Shown here piece by piece: positions 25,501-33,702 of a DNA stretch of 64,000 nt. Every line of letters begins with the position of its first letter. The first letter of the stretch is position 1. The notes under the pieces were generated by a model, which did not search any database, was not told the origin of the DNA, and was given only the letters and a program-made list of their open reading frames with translations. The stretch spans positions 60,152 to 124,151 of the forward strand of contig NZ_LQPT01000077.1 of NCBI RefSeq assembly GCF_002102355.1. The letters are read 5' to 3'. A program made the position numbers and the translations under genes. Origin of the DNA: Mycobacterium sherrisii (GTDB lineage Bacteria > Actinomycetota > Actinomycetes > Mycobacteriales > Mycobacteriaceae).

Positions 25501-26544
25501 CTAACCCTTCGTCTTCAGCGACCGGGACAACTCGGCAGCGGTCGCGATGAGTTGCAAAATCATCGGCCCGAACGCATCGGTGATTTTCGGGTCGACCTGG
25601 CCGGTGCGCACTCCGGCAGCGTAGGTCTTCTCCAGCACGATGCCCAGCTTCCAGTTGGCCAGCACCAGGTAGTAGTCGATGTGCTCGGTGGACAGGCCGC
25701 TGACGTCTTCGTAGTGGGCGAGCAACTCACTGCGGGTCGGCATGCCGCGCATGTCCAGATAAAACCCGTCGGCCTTGGGGGTTTCGCCGTCGTAGCCCAG
25801 CAATGCCCAGGCCAGATCCAGCAACGGATCTCCGACGGTGGTCATCTCCCAGTCCACGATCGCGGCGAGTCGAGGCTGGCTGCCGTGGGCGAACATGACG
25901 TTGGCGAACTGGTAGTCGCCGTGCATGATCCCCGGCCGGTACGAGGCGGGCCGGTTGTTGCGCAGCCAGTCGGCGGCCTCGTGCAGGCCGGGCAACTCGC
26001 GCACCCGATACGATTCGAGGAACGCCAGCCAGCGATCGACCTGGCGATCGTGGAACCCGTCCGGGCGGCCGAAGCCTTCGAGTCCTTGGCGGCGCCAATC
26101 GACGCGGCCGAGCTTGGCGGCGCCCTCGACGAGTTGGAATGCCAAGCCGCGTCGCGCATCCAGGTCGGTGTCGAATGGCGGCTGCCAGCCGCCGTCCACC
26201 GGGCTCCAGCCGTCGATCGCCCGCATTACGTAGAACGGCCTGCCCAGCACCGTGCCGCTGTCGTCGGCGGCGATCAACTCGGCGTGCGGTACGTCGGTGC
26301 CCGACAACGCCCGCACCAGCCGGATCTCCCGCAGCAGGCCGTCGATGCGAGCCGCGTCCGCGCGCGGGCCCGGCATCCGCAGCACCATGCGTTGTCCGCC
26401 GCGAGTAATCAGATACAGCGTGTTCTGCGAACCGCCCTTGAGGGGGTCCAGCAGCGGCTCTTCGCCACTGCCGGGGGCGTCGCTGGCGTCTAGCCAGCGG
26501 CCAAGTGCCCGCGGGTCCAGCTGGGTTTCACCGGCAGTCGTCAT
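25501..26544 (-). CDS. APH-family phosphotransferase (ACAD10/11 kinase type), copy 2 of 3
   Basis: A 347-residue kinase-fold protein leading the five-gene operon. The nucleotide loop is seen as DPLKGGSQNTLYLI (about 33-46). The catalytic H-G-D-Y-Q-F-A-N and metal-binding IVDWEMTTVGDPLLDLAW lie in the C-terminal half. In eukaryotic ACAD10/11 the same kinase domain is fused to an acyl-CoA dehydrogenase and phosphorylates 4-hydroxyacyl-CoA, and here the two parts are separate genes of one operon. The ATG at 26544 is downstream of a palindromic promoter region; AGAGAGTGGGG may serve as ribosome binding site. Confidence 0.85.
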   Translation of the reverse strand: MTTAGETQLDPRALGRWLDASDAPGSGEEPLLDPLKGGSQNTLYLITRGGQRMVLRMPGPRADAARIDGLLREIRLVRALSGTDVPHAELIAADDSGTVLGRPFYVMRAIDGWSPVDGGWQPPFDTDLDARRGLAFQLVEGAAKLGRVDWRRQGLEGFGRPDGFHDRQVDRWLAFLESYRVRELPGLHEAADWLRNNRPASYRPGIMHGDYQFANVMFAHGSQPRLAAIVDWEMTTVGDPLLDLAWALLGYDGETPKADGFYLDMRGMPTRSELLAHYEDVSGLSTEHIDYYLVLANWKLGIVLEKTYAAGVRTGQVDPKITDAFGPMILQLIATAAELSRSLKTKG

Positions 26545-26565
26545 TGTCCGCACACCCCACTCTCT

Positions 26566-26590
26566 CCATGGAGAATAGCATTCTCCATGG
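26566..26590. promoter_or_regulatory. Perfect 25-bp palindromic operator over a -10 box
   Basis: CCATGGAGAAT-AGC-ATTCTCCATGG has 11-bp perfect arms around a 3-bp centre. On the minus strand it contains TATTCT (26577-26572), which fits TANNNT and would start transcription about 20 bases before the ATG at 26544. A repressor bound here would block the promoter. The TetR at 22798-23409 is the likely binder. Confidence 0.75.
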
Positions 26591-26670
26591 GTGGCGCTAG
26601 CGTTATGCCTGACATCGCCGAACGTGCTTCGATGGCGAAAATCCAGCGGCAAAATCCTGCCAGTAGAGCG

Positions 26671-27342
26671 CTAGTTCGGTTTGTGGGCACTGAGCAGAAA
26701 GCCCGGTACCATGAAATGCCCCTCACCGTCGTGCTCTACGTTCGGTAACTCGGTGTCGAGGGCGGCCTCGTTGCCGTAGACCTTTGCGGGGCGAACGTCG
26801 TCGACCTGCCACTGTGCCCCGACCGACTCACGTAATTCGCCTTCGGTGAAACCGCGTGGACCGGGCCGATCATGCGAGTCACCGAGCGCCCCGGCGGCGA
26901 ACGCCAAGATGTACAACGCCGCACCGGGCGCGGCCGCGCGAAGAATCGACCGCAAATAGTCCTGGCGCCCCTCGGGAGGCAGGGCATGGAACAGCCCGCT
27001 ATCCACGATGGTGGCAAACCGGCCTTCGGAACCGGGTGGGTAGCCGCCGAAGGATGTGACATCAGCCTGCGCGAAAGTCGCTGTCGTCAAACCTCGTTCG
27101 GCAGCAGCGGCGGCCGCGGCGTTGACCGCGGTCGCGCTGGCATCCAGCCCGACGACGGTGTAGCCGCGCTCAGCGAGCGCCAGCGACAGGGCGGCATGGC
27201 CACAACCGGAGTCCAGCACGTCCCCGCGGATCTTGCCCTGATCGATCAGTGCCGCCAGCTCGGGCTGAGGCCGACCGATGCTCCATGGCGGTGGTGATTC
27301 CTGTCGGTAGGCGGCATCCCAATCGATGCTCGGTTGGGTCAT
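26671..27342 (-). CDS. Class I SAM-dependent methyltransferase
   Basis: A 223-residue methyltransferase of the thiopurine/tellurite-resistance-like small group. The N-terminal WDAAYRQESPPPWSIGRPQPEL (split about 8-29) is typical. Motif I reads V-L-D-S-G-C-G-H-A-A-L-S-L-A-L (about 41-55), and the acidic loop is G-L-D-A-S. The post-I motif is TIVDSGLFHALP. GAGGAGG lies five to eleven bases before the ATG at 27342; the longer frame upstream is not used. The gene is between the fadE operon and a divergent phosphatase gene. Substrate not predictable. Confidence 0.82.
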   Translation of the reverse strand: MTQPSIDWDAAYRQESPPPWSIGRPQPELAALIDQGKIRGDVLDSGCGHAALSLALAERGYTVVGLDASATAVNAAAAAAAERGLTTATFAQADVTSFGGYPPGSEGRFATIVDSGLFHALPPEGRQDYLRSILRAAAPGAALYILAFAAGALGDSHDRPGPRGFTEGELRESVGAQWQVDDVRPAKVYGNEAALDTELPNVEHDGEGHFMVPGFLLSAHKPN

Positions 27343-27455
27343 CTGTCCTCCTCGAGGTGGGCCTCCTTGCAGATTAGGCGGCGGCCGCGCGCGGCCGCAT
27401 CGCGCGATGAGAAACTGCGAACCCGTCACTGGACACCCGACCGACAGGGAGAGCC

Positions 27456-28064
27456 ATGCAAGTCCTTCTGGTCCGGCATGCGCTGCCGCTGCGCAGCGAA
27501 CACGGCCAGGGATCTGACCCCGATTTGTCCGAAGAGGGCATCGCGCAGATCGCGCGCCTGCCGCAGGCACTGGCCAGGTTCCCGATCGCGCGGGTGGTCA
27601 GCAGCCCGCAGCGGCGCGCCATCCAGACCGCCGAACCGGTTGCCGCCGCCCGAAACCTCGCCGTCGAGGTGGACGAGCGGTTCGCCGAATACGATCGCGA
27701 CCTGCCCGTGTACATCCCGGTCGAGCAGATCCGCGCGGAAAACCCCAAGGAGTGGCAGCGACTGGCCCAGGGGCATCTGCCCAGCGCGGTCGACGAGGAC
27801 GCGTTCCGGGCGCGGGTAATCGCGGGGATAGCTGATCTCGTCGCCTCGTCCGAGCCCCAGGACACCGTCGCGGTCTTCAGCCACGGCGGGGTGATCAACG
27901 TGGTGCTGCACCACATCCTGGGCACGCAGCGGCTGTTGTCGTTTCCCGTCGACTACGCGTCGGTCACGCGTCTGTTGTACTCGCGCACCGGTTCAGCAAC
28001 GGTGGCGGGAGTCAACGGCGTCGAACACGTGTGGGACCTGTTGCCGCGTAATCAGCGATGGTAA
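27456..28064 (+). CDS. Histidine phosphatase (phosphoglycerate mutase-like)
   Basis: A 202-residue protein of the histidine phosphatase superfamily. The phospho-accepting R-H-A is at residues 7-9, a second arginine is in S-S-P-Q-R-R-A (about 49-55), and the late histidine motif is F-S-H-G-G-V-I-N (about 146-153). The family includes broad-specificity phosphatases and mutases. The APH gene starts 9 bases downstream and is translated from the same message, so a sugar or acyl phosphate substrate made by that kinase is conceivable, by inference. AGGGAGAG precedes the ATG. Confidence 0.87.
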   Translation: MQVLLVRHALPLRSEHGQGSDPDLSEEGIAQIARLPQALARFPIARVVSSPQRRAIQTAEPVAAARNLAVEVDERFAEYDRDLPVYIPVEQIRAENPKEWQRLAQGHLPSAVDEDAFRARVIAGIADLVASSEPQDTVAVFSHGGVINVVLHHILGTQRLLSFPVDYASVTRLLYSRTGSATVAGVNGVEHVWDLLPRNQRW

Positions 28065-28073
28065 ACAAGTTCG

Positions 28074-29120
28074 GTGACTTCGGCTGATCGACTCGACGGG
28101 CTGGACCTGCCCGCCCTGGACCGGTATCTGCGTTCGCTCGGCATCGAACGCGACGGCGAACTGCGTGGCGAGTTCATCTCCGGCGGCCGCTCCAATCTGA
28201 CGTTCCGGATCTACGACGACAAGACGAATTGGTTGGTGCGCCGGCCGCCGCTGCACGGCCTCACGCCGTCCGCGCACGATATGGCCCGCGAGTACAAAGT
28301 TGTGGCGGCACTGCAGGACACGCCCGTACCGGTGGCGCGAGCTATCGCGCTGTGCGAGGACGACTCGGTGCTCGGTGCGCCGTTTCAGATCGTCGAGTTT
28401 GTCGCTGGCCAGGTGGTGCGCCGCCGCGCGCAGCTCGAAGCCCTCAGCCACACGGTGATCGACCGATGCGTGGACAGCTTGATCCGCGTGCTCGTCGACT
28501 TACACAATGTCGACCCGGATGCCGTGGGGCTGGCCGATTTCGGTAAGCCCAGCGGATACCTGGAGCGGCAGGTGCGCCGGTGGGGGTCGCAATGGGCATT
28601 GGTGCGACTGCCCGACGACCAGCGCGACGCCGACGTGGAACGCCTGCATTCCGGTCTGCAGCAAGCCATTCCGCCGCAAAGCCGCACCTCGATCGTGCAC
28701 GGCGACTACCGGATCGACAACACCATCCTCGACGCCGACGACCCGACGCGGGTGCGCGCCGTGGTGGACTGGGAACTCTCGACGCTGGGCGACCCGCTCT
28801 CGGACGCCGCCCTGATGTGCGTGTACCGCGACCCGGCGCTGGATCTGATCGTCAACGCGCAAGCGGCCTGGACGTCGCCGCTGCTGCCGACGGCCGACGA
28901 ACTGGCCGACCGCTATTCACTAGTCGCGGGTCTGCCGCTGGCGCATTGGGAGTTCTACATGGCGTTGGCCTACTTCAAGCTGGCCATCATCGCCGCGGGT
29001 ATCGATTTCCGCCGACGCATGGCCGATCAGGCCAGCGGCCGGGAGTCCGAGCACACGCCCGAAGTCGTCGCGCCGTTGATCTCCCGCGGTCTGGCGGAGC
29101 TTGCCAAGCTGCCGGGCTAG
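28074..29120 (+). CDS. APH-family phosphotransferase (Rv3761c/FadE36 type), copy 3 of 3
   Basis: A 348-residue kinase-fold protein matching M. tuberculosis Rv3761c, which carries the historical name fadE36 although it is not an acyl-CoA dehydrogenase. FISGGRSNLTFRI (about 35-47) is the nucleotide loop, and IVHGDYRIDNTIL plus VVDWELSTLGDPLSD are the catalytic and metal segments. The GTG at 28074 is 9 bases after the phosphatase stop. The last four bases overlap the end of the converging gene at 29117. Confidence 0.85.
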   Translation: MTSADRLDGLDLPALDRYLRSLGIERDGELRGEFISGGRSNLTFRIYDDKTNWLVRRPPLHGLTPSAHDMAREYKVVAALQDTPVPVARAIALCEDDSVLGAPFQIVEFVAGQVVRRRAQLEALSHTVIDRCVDSLIRVLVDLHNVDPDAVGLADFGKPSGYLERQVRRWGSQWALVRLPDDQRDADVERLHSGLQQAIPPQSRTSIVHGDYRIDNTILDADDPTRVRAVVDWELSTLGDPLSDAALMCVYRDPALDLIVNAQAAWTSPLLPTADELADRYSLVAGLPLAHWEFYMALAYFKLAIIAAGIDFRRRMADQASGRESEHTPEVVAPLISRGLAELAKLPG

Positions 29121-29491
29121 CCGCGCGGCCCGGCGTGCTGCTTCTTGGCGGCGCGGCGCAACTGCAGGATCCGCGCGGTCCCGACGGCGACGGTGATCAG
29201 CCCGCCGACCACGGCCGCGAGCAAGATGGCCACCCCCAGCGGCAGGCTCCAGTGCCAGCCCAAGAACTGGAACGGCGTCGACGTCGTGTTCTGGGTGATG
29301 AAGATCAGCAGCAGGATCAAAATCAGGAAACCCGCGATCAGGGCCGTCCACAGCGCCCCGGCGCGGGTGAACCCGATCGCGGGATCGCCGGGTTTGGCGC
29401 CGACGCGGCGACCTGAAGCTGGGGCCGGGGGCGGTACCGGAGGTGGTTCAGGCGGCGGGTTACCCGGCGAACCGGGTGTGTTGCTGCTCAT
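29117..29491 (-). CDS. LapA-domain membrane protein (Rv3760 type)
   Basis: A 124-residue protein with a proline-rich cytoplasmic N-terminus (about 1-40), two membrane segments (ALWTALIAGFLILILLLIFI, about 46-65, and LGVAILLAAVVGGLITVAVG, about 84-103) and a basic C-terminal tail (LRRAAKKQH). The segment ITQNTTSTPFQFLGWHWSLP is the signature of lipopolysaccharide-assembly LapA (DUF1049) proteins. Its exact role in mycobacteria is unknown. The start is the ATG at 29491 with AAAGATAG upstream, a weak site. Confidence 0.78.
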   Translation of the reverse strand: MSSNTPGSPGNPPPEPPPVPPPAPASGRRVGAKPGDPAIGFTRAGALWTALIAGFLILILLLIFITQNTTSTPFQFLGWHWSLPLGVAILLAAVVGGLITVAVGTARILQLRRAAKKQHAGPRG

Positions 29492-29581
29492 AGATCTATC
29501 TTTGTCCCATCCGGGCCAGATTGAAACCAAACCCGCCGAACCGCTCGCATTTCCGGCCCGGCGTCCGGGCGATTCTGCCGA

Positions 29582-29587
29582 TAGGGT
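29582..29587 (+). promoter_or_regulatory. -10 box TAGGGT for leaderless proX
   Basis: TAGGGT ends seven bases before the ATG at 29595, which puts the transcript start on the start codon. Confidence 0.55.
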
Positions 29588-29594
29588 CACCGTT

Positions 29595-30542
29595 ATGCGG
29601 ATGCTGCGGCGCGTGCGGCGCCCGATCATCTTCGCGGCGGTGGGCGTTGCGGCCATGTGTCTGATGGTGTCCTGCATCAACTCCGACCCGCTGGGACCGC
29701 AGGTCCGGAGCATGAATTCCATCGTGGTCGGCTCGGCGGATTTCCCGGAATCCCAGATCGTGGCCGAGATCTACGCACAGGCGTTGCGGGCCAATGGTTT
29801 CGAGGTGGGCCGACGGATGGGCATCGGCAGCCGCGAGACGTACATCCCGGCACTCAAAGACCATTCCATCGATCTGGTGCCGGAATACGTCGGCAATCTG
29901 CTGCGGTATTTCGCCCCGGAGTCCACCGCAACCATGCTCGCCCCCGTCGAATTGGAGCTCTACCAGAAACTGCCGGGTGATCTGTCATTGCTGACGCCGT
30001 CCCCGGCCACCGACACCGACACGGTGAGCGTCACCAGTGCGACCGCGGCGATGTGGCGTCTCAAGACGATCGGAGACTTGGCCCGGCATTCGCCGGAGGT
30101 GAAATTCGGCGCCCCGTCGGCCTTCGAAACCCGGCCGTTCGGCCTGCCGGGGCTGCGCCAGAAGTACGGGCTGCTCATCAGTCCCGGGAACTTCGTGGCA
30201 ATCAACGATAGTGGCGGGGCCGTCACGGTGCGGGCGCTGGTGCAGGGGCGGGTGACGGCCGCCAACATCTTCACCACCTCCCCGGCGATACAGCAAAACG
30301 ATCTGGTCACGTTGGACGATCCCGAACACAACTTCTTGGCGGGTAACATTGTGCCGCTTGTGAATTCGCAAAAGAAGTCCGACCGGCTCAAACGTGTGCT
30401 GGACGCGGTGTCGGCAAAGTTGACGACGGCCGGCATGGCCGCGCTCAATGCGTCCGTGGCGGGCAATTCGGGTGTCGATCCGGACCAGGCAGCACGAAAC
30501 TGGGTGCGGGAAAACGGTTTCAACCACCCGATCGGACAGTGA
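29595..30542 (+). CDS. proX: Osmoprotectant-binding lipoprotein ProX
   Basis: Substrate-binding protein of an osmolyte (glycine betaine/choline/carnitine-type) ABC transporter, 315 residues as in Rv3759c. A lipoprotein signal ends M-V-S-C27. The OpuAC-type fold begins SIVVGSADFPESQIVAEIYAQAL split over about 41-63, and the SRETYIPALKDHSIDLVPEYVGNLL segment lines the ligand pocket. It is the first gene of proXVWZ and its start is fixed by a leaderless -10 box. The longer frame from 29145 is rejected because it crosses the opposing gene. Confidence 0.92.
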   Translation: MRMLRRVRRPIIFAAVGVAAMCLMVSCINSDPLGPQVRSMNSIVVGSADFPESQIVAEIYAQALRANGFEVGRRMGIGSRETYIPALKDHSIDLVPEYVGNLLRYFAPESTATMLAPVELELYQKLPGDLSLLTPSPATDTDTVSVTSATAAMWRLKTIGDLARHSPEVKFGAPSAFETRPFGLPGLRQKYGLLISPGNFVAINDSGGAVTVRALVQGRVTAANIFTTSPAIQQNDLVTLDDPEHNFLAGNIVPLVNSQKKSDRLKRVLDAVSAKLTTAGMAALNASVAGNSGVDPDQAARNWVRENGFNHPIGQ

Positions 30543-30564
30543 TGGGCGGCTGGAGAGTGGGAAA

Positions 30565-31656
30565 GTGATCGTCTTCGACGACGTCTGCAAGACATTTGCC
30601 GACGGGACCACCGCCGTGGACCACCTGAACCTGGTGGCCGCCAACGGTAAGCTGACCGTCTTCGTCGGCTCGTCCGGCAGCGGCAAAACGACGGCGCTGC
30701 GGATGATCAATCGGATGATCGAGCCGACCTCGGGCCGCATCACCGTTGACGGCAAAGACGTTTCGGCCGTCAACCCGGTGACCTTGCGGCTCGGTATCGG
30801 CTATGTGATTCAACACGCCGGGCTGATGCCGCACCAGCGGGTCATCGACAACGTCGCGACCGTCCCGGTGTTGCGAGGACAGTCGCGGCGGGACGCGCGC
30901 GCGGCCGCTTACCAGGTGCTCGAACGCGTCGGCCTGGACGCCAGACTCGCCAACCGTTACCCGGCGCAACTCTCCGGCGGCGAGCAGCAACGCGTCGGCG
31001 TGGCCCGCGCGCTGGCCGCCGATCCGCCAATTCTGTTGATGGACGAGCCATTTTCGGCAGTCGACCCCGTGGTCCGTGTCGACCTGCAGAACGAAATCTT
31101 GCGTCTGCAAAGCGAATTACGCAAGACCATCGTGTTCGTCACCCATGACATCGACGAGGCGCTCAAACTGGCCGACCGGGTCGCGATTTTCGGGCCCGGC
31201 GGCGTCTTGCAGCAGTACGCCGAACCCGCCGAATTGCTTTCACGCCCGGCCAACCGTTTCGTGTCGAACTTCATCGGTCTCGGCCGCGGTTACCGATGGC
31301 TGCAGCTGATCGACGCGGACGGCCTGCCACTGCACCCGGTCGACAAGATCTCGGTCAGCAGTGTGCGCGACGGCACGCCCGCCGGCTGGGCGCTGGTCGT
31401 CGACGATCGCGGCCTGCCGTTGGGCTGGATCGACGGCGAGGGCCTGCGTCGGCATCGCGGCGGAGCTGCGCTGGCGGACAGCATGACGGCGGTCGGGTCG
31501 CTGTTTCGCCCCGGCGACAACCTGAGCCGGGCGCTGGACGCCGCCCTGTCGTCGCCGTCGAGTATCGGCGTCGCCGTGGACCGCGACGGCATGGTGATCG
31601 GCGGAGTCCTGGCCGCCGACGTTCTCGCTGTCGCCGATGCCCAGCGGCGGGCCTGA
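30565..31656 (+). CDS. proV: Osmoprotectant ABC transporter ATPase ProV
   Basis: A 363-residue ATPase. Walker A is G-S-S-G-S-G-K-T-T (about 35-43), the Q loop is V-I-Q-H-A-G-L-M, the signature is L-S-G-G-E-Q-Q-R, Walker B is ILLMDEPFSAVDP, and the switch histidine is in VTHDIDEA. The C-terminal 100 residues resemble a decayed CBS regulatory region (GVAVDRDGMVIGGVLAADVL), which in OpuA-type systems senses ionic strength. GTG start at 30565 with GAGAGTGGGAAA upstream. Four genes of the system follow each other with gaps of 22, 2 and -4 bases. Confidence 0.92.
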   Translation: MIVFDDVCKTFADGTTAVDHLNLVAANGKLTVFVGSSGSGKTTALRMINRMIEPTSGRITVDGKDVSAVNPVTLRLGIGYVIQHAGLMPHQRVIDNVATVPVLRGQSRRDARAAAYQVLERVGLDARLANRYPAQLSGGEQQRVGVARALAADPPILLMDEPFSAVDPVVRVDLQNEILRLQSELRKTIVFVTHDIDEALKLADRVAIFGPGGVLQQYAEPAELLSRPANRFVSNFIGLGRGYRWLQLIDADGLPLHPVDKISVSSVRDGTPAGWALVVDDRGLPLGWIDGEGLRRHRGGAALADSMTAVGSLFRPGDNLSRALDAALSSPSSIGVAVDRDGMVIGGVLAADVLAVADAQRRA

Positions 31657-31658
31657 CC

Positions 31659-32345
31659 ATGCACTATCTGCTCAACCACCTCGGCGAGGCCTGGGCGCTG
31701 GCGGTGATTCATCTGCGGTTGTCGTTGCTGCCGGTTCTGATCGGATTGGCGATCGCGGTCCCGCTCGGTGTGTTGGTGTGGCGTAACCCGATTGCGCGAT
31801 GGCTGACGACGGCGACGGCCAGCGTCGTGTTCACCGTCCCGTCGCTGGCACTGTTCGTGGTGCTGCCGGTGCTCATCGGGACCCGCATCCTCGACGAGGC
31901 CAACGTCCTGGTTGCGCTGACTGCCTACACCACCGCGCTGATGGTGCGTGCGGTGCTCGAAGCGCTGGACGCGGTGCCGGCCGAGGTGCGCGACGCCGCC
32001 ACCGCGGTCGGGTATTCGCCGGTCGACCGGATCTTGAAAGTCGAACTTCCGCTTGCAATTCCGGTGATGGTGGCCGGGATACGTGTGGTGGTGGTGACCA
32101 ACATTGCGATGGTGTCGGTGGGCTCGGTGATCGGCATCGGCGGGCTGGGCACCTGGTTCACGATCGGCTACCAGACCGACAAGAGCGACCAGATCCTGGC
32201 AGGCATCATCGCGCTGTTCGTGTTGGCGGTCGTCATCGATTTGCTGATCGTGGCGGCGGGCCGGCTCGCCACACCGTGGACACGCGCTGGGAAGAGGCCG
32301 CGACGCCGGTCGGTGGTCGCCCCCGTGGTTGGTGGTGCCCGATGA
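31659..32345 (+). CDS. proW: Osmoprotectant ABC transporter permease ProW
   Basis: A 228-residue permease with about five membrane segments and the EAA-type loop for ATPase contact (EVRDAATAVGYSPVDRILKVELPLAIP, about 109-135). It forms the channel with ProZ. The ATG at 31659 is 2 bases after the proV stop and the stop overlaps proZ's ATG in an ATGA, so expression is coupled. Confidence 0.92.
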   Translation: MHYLLNHLGEAWALAVIHLRLSLLPVLIGLAIAVPLGVLVWRNPIARWLTTATASVVFTVPSLALFVVLPVLIGTRILDEANVLVALTAYTTALMVRAVLEALDAVPAEVRDAATAVGYSPVDRILKVELPLAIPVMVAGIRVVVVTNIAMVSVGSVIGIGGLGTWFTIGYQTDKSDQILAGIIALFVLAVVIDLLIVAAGRLATPWTRAGKRPRRRSVVAPVVGGAR

Positions 32346-33100
32346 ACTTCGTCCAGCAAGCCGTCTCCTACCTGTTGACCGTCGACAACTGGACCGGACC
32401 GGTCGGACTCGCGGCGAGGATCTTGGAGCACCTCGAGTACACGGCCGTCGCGGTGGGCGCATCGGCGGTGATCGCGGTACCGATCGGCCTGGTCATCGGG
32501 CACACCGGCCGCGGCACCCTGCTGGTGGTGGGCGCGGTCAATGGGCTGCGCTCGCTGCCGACCCTCGGCGTGCTGTTGCTGGGCGTGCTGCTGTTCGGCC
32601 TGGGGCTCGGGCCGCCGCTGGTCGCCCTGACGCTGCTCGGGGTGCCGTCGCTGTTGGCGGGGACCTATGCGGGCATCGCAAACGTCGACCCCGTGGTGGT
32701 CGACGCGGCTCGCGCGATGGGCATGACCGAGGCGCAGGTGCTGCTGCGGGTGGAGGTGCCCAACGCGATGCCGTTGATCCTGGGCGGATTGCGCAGCGCG
32801 ACGCTGCAGGTGGTCGCCACGGCGACGGTGGCCGCCTACGCGAGTCTCGGCGGCCTGGGCCGCTACCTGATCGACGGGATCAAGGAGCGGGAATTCCAGC
32901 TCGCCTTGGTCGGGGCGCTGATGGTGGCCGCGCTCGCGCTGATCCTCGACGGATTGCTGGCGATGGCCGTGTGGGTGTCGGTGCCGGGCACCGGACGGTT
33001 ACGCCGGGTTCACCGGCGCGACGATGTGACGATGACCGCAGTGACGATGACCGCAGTTGGTGACCAGCCTGCGGCGGCCGGCGGCCAAGTTTTACGGTAG
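32342..33100 (+). CDS. proZ: Osmoprotectant ABC transporter permease ProZ
   Basis: A 252-residue permease, about six membrane segments, with the loop VVDAARAMGMTEAQVLLRVEVPNAMP (about 120-145) that mates with ProV. The C-terminal tail after residue 220 is hydrophilic and carries a tandem duplication, VTMTAVTMTAV, encoded by two copies of a 15-base unit at about 33026-33055. The ATG at 32342 overlaps proW. The -10 box for the next gene lies inside its last codons. Confidence 0.92.
   Translation: MNFVQQAVSYLLTVDNWTGPVGLAARILEHLEYTAVAVGASAVIAVPIGLVIGHTGRGTLLVVGAVNGLRSLPTLGVLLLGVLLFGLGLGPPLVALTLLGVPSLLAGTYAGIANVDPVVVDAARAMGMTEAQVLLRVEVPNAMPLILGGLRSATLQVVATATVAAYASLGGLGRYLIDGIKEREFQLALVGALMVAALALILDGLLAMAVWVSVPGTGRLRRVHRRDDVTMTAVTMTAVGDQPAAAGGQVLR
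33093..33098 (+). promoter_or_regulatory. -10 box TACGGT for the gene at 33106
   Basis: TACGGT ends seven bases before GTG 33106. AGGGAG is also there but is too close to the start to act as a normal ribosome binding site. Confidence 0.4.
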
Positions 33101-33105
33101 GGAGT

Positions 33106-33702
33106 GTGAACAGCCCCTCTGACCCGACTCAACGCGTCTGGCCCGCGATGCTGACCTGGCGCGCGCCCGACATCTCGCGCATGGAATCGGTGCGAGTTCA
33201 GGTGTCCGGCAAGCGAATCAAGGCCACCGGCCGAATCGTTGCCGCGGCCACCGAGACCAACCCGGCCTTCGGTGCCTTCTACGAGCTGCAGACCGACGAC
33301 AGCGGGGCCACCAAGCGCTTCGGGCTGACGATCACCCTCGCGGAGCGCGAGCGCCAACTCGCGATCGCCCGTGACGAAGAGAACATGTGGATGATCACCG
33401 ACCACCAGGGGGAGCGGCGCGAGGGGTACCAAGGAGCACTCGACGTCGACGTTGTGTTCAGCCCGTTCTTCAACGCGTTGCCCATCCGCCGGCTCGGGCT
33501 GCACGAGCACGCGGACACCACCACGCTGCCGATGGTGTACGTCAATGTGCCGGAGATGTCGGTCGCCGCAGCGACGGTGAGTTACGCCAGCGAAGGCAGA
33601 TTGGACGGGATCAAGCTGCGTTCGCCGGTCGCCGACACCACCGTCAGCGTCGACGCCGACGGATTCATCGTGGAGTATCCCGGATTGGCAGAGCGGATCT
33701 GA
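33106..33702 (+). CDS. Putative glycolipid-binding protein (DUF1089, Rv3755c type)
   Basis: A 198-residue, mainly beta protein. Motifs typical of the putative glycolipid-binding family are W-P-A-M-L-T-W-R-A near the N-terminus, [18 protein letters not shown] (about 55-72), and [20 protein letters not shown] (about 109-128). No signal peptide or membrane segment. The family is known to bind lipids only by inference from structure. GTG start 6 bases after proZ. The last 38 bases overlap the 3' end of tyrA on the other strand. Confidence 0.72.
   Translation: MNSPSDPTQRVWPAMLTWRAPDISRMESVRVQVSGKRIKATGRIVAAATETNPAFGAFYELQTDDSGATKRFGLTITLAERERQLAIARDEENMWMITDHQGERREGYQGALDVDVVFSPFFNALPIRRLGLHEHADTTTLPMVYVNVPEMSVAAATVSYASEGRLDGIKLRSPVADTTVSVDADGFIVEYPGLAERI

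Noticed and set aside
31799-32341. Upstream part of the long plus-strand frame containing proZ
   Set aside because: It overlaps proW out of frame. The ATGA overlap at 32342 marks the true start.
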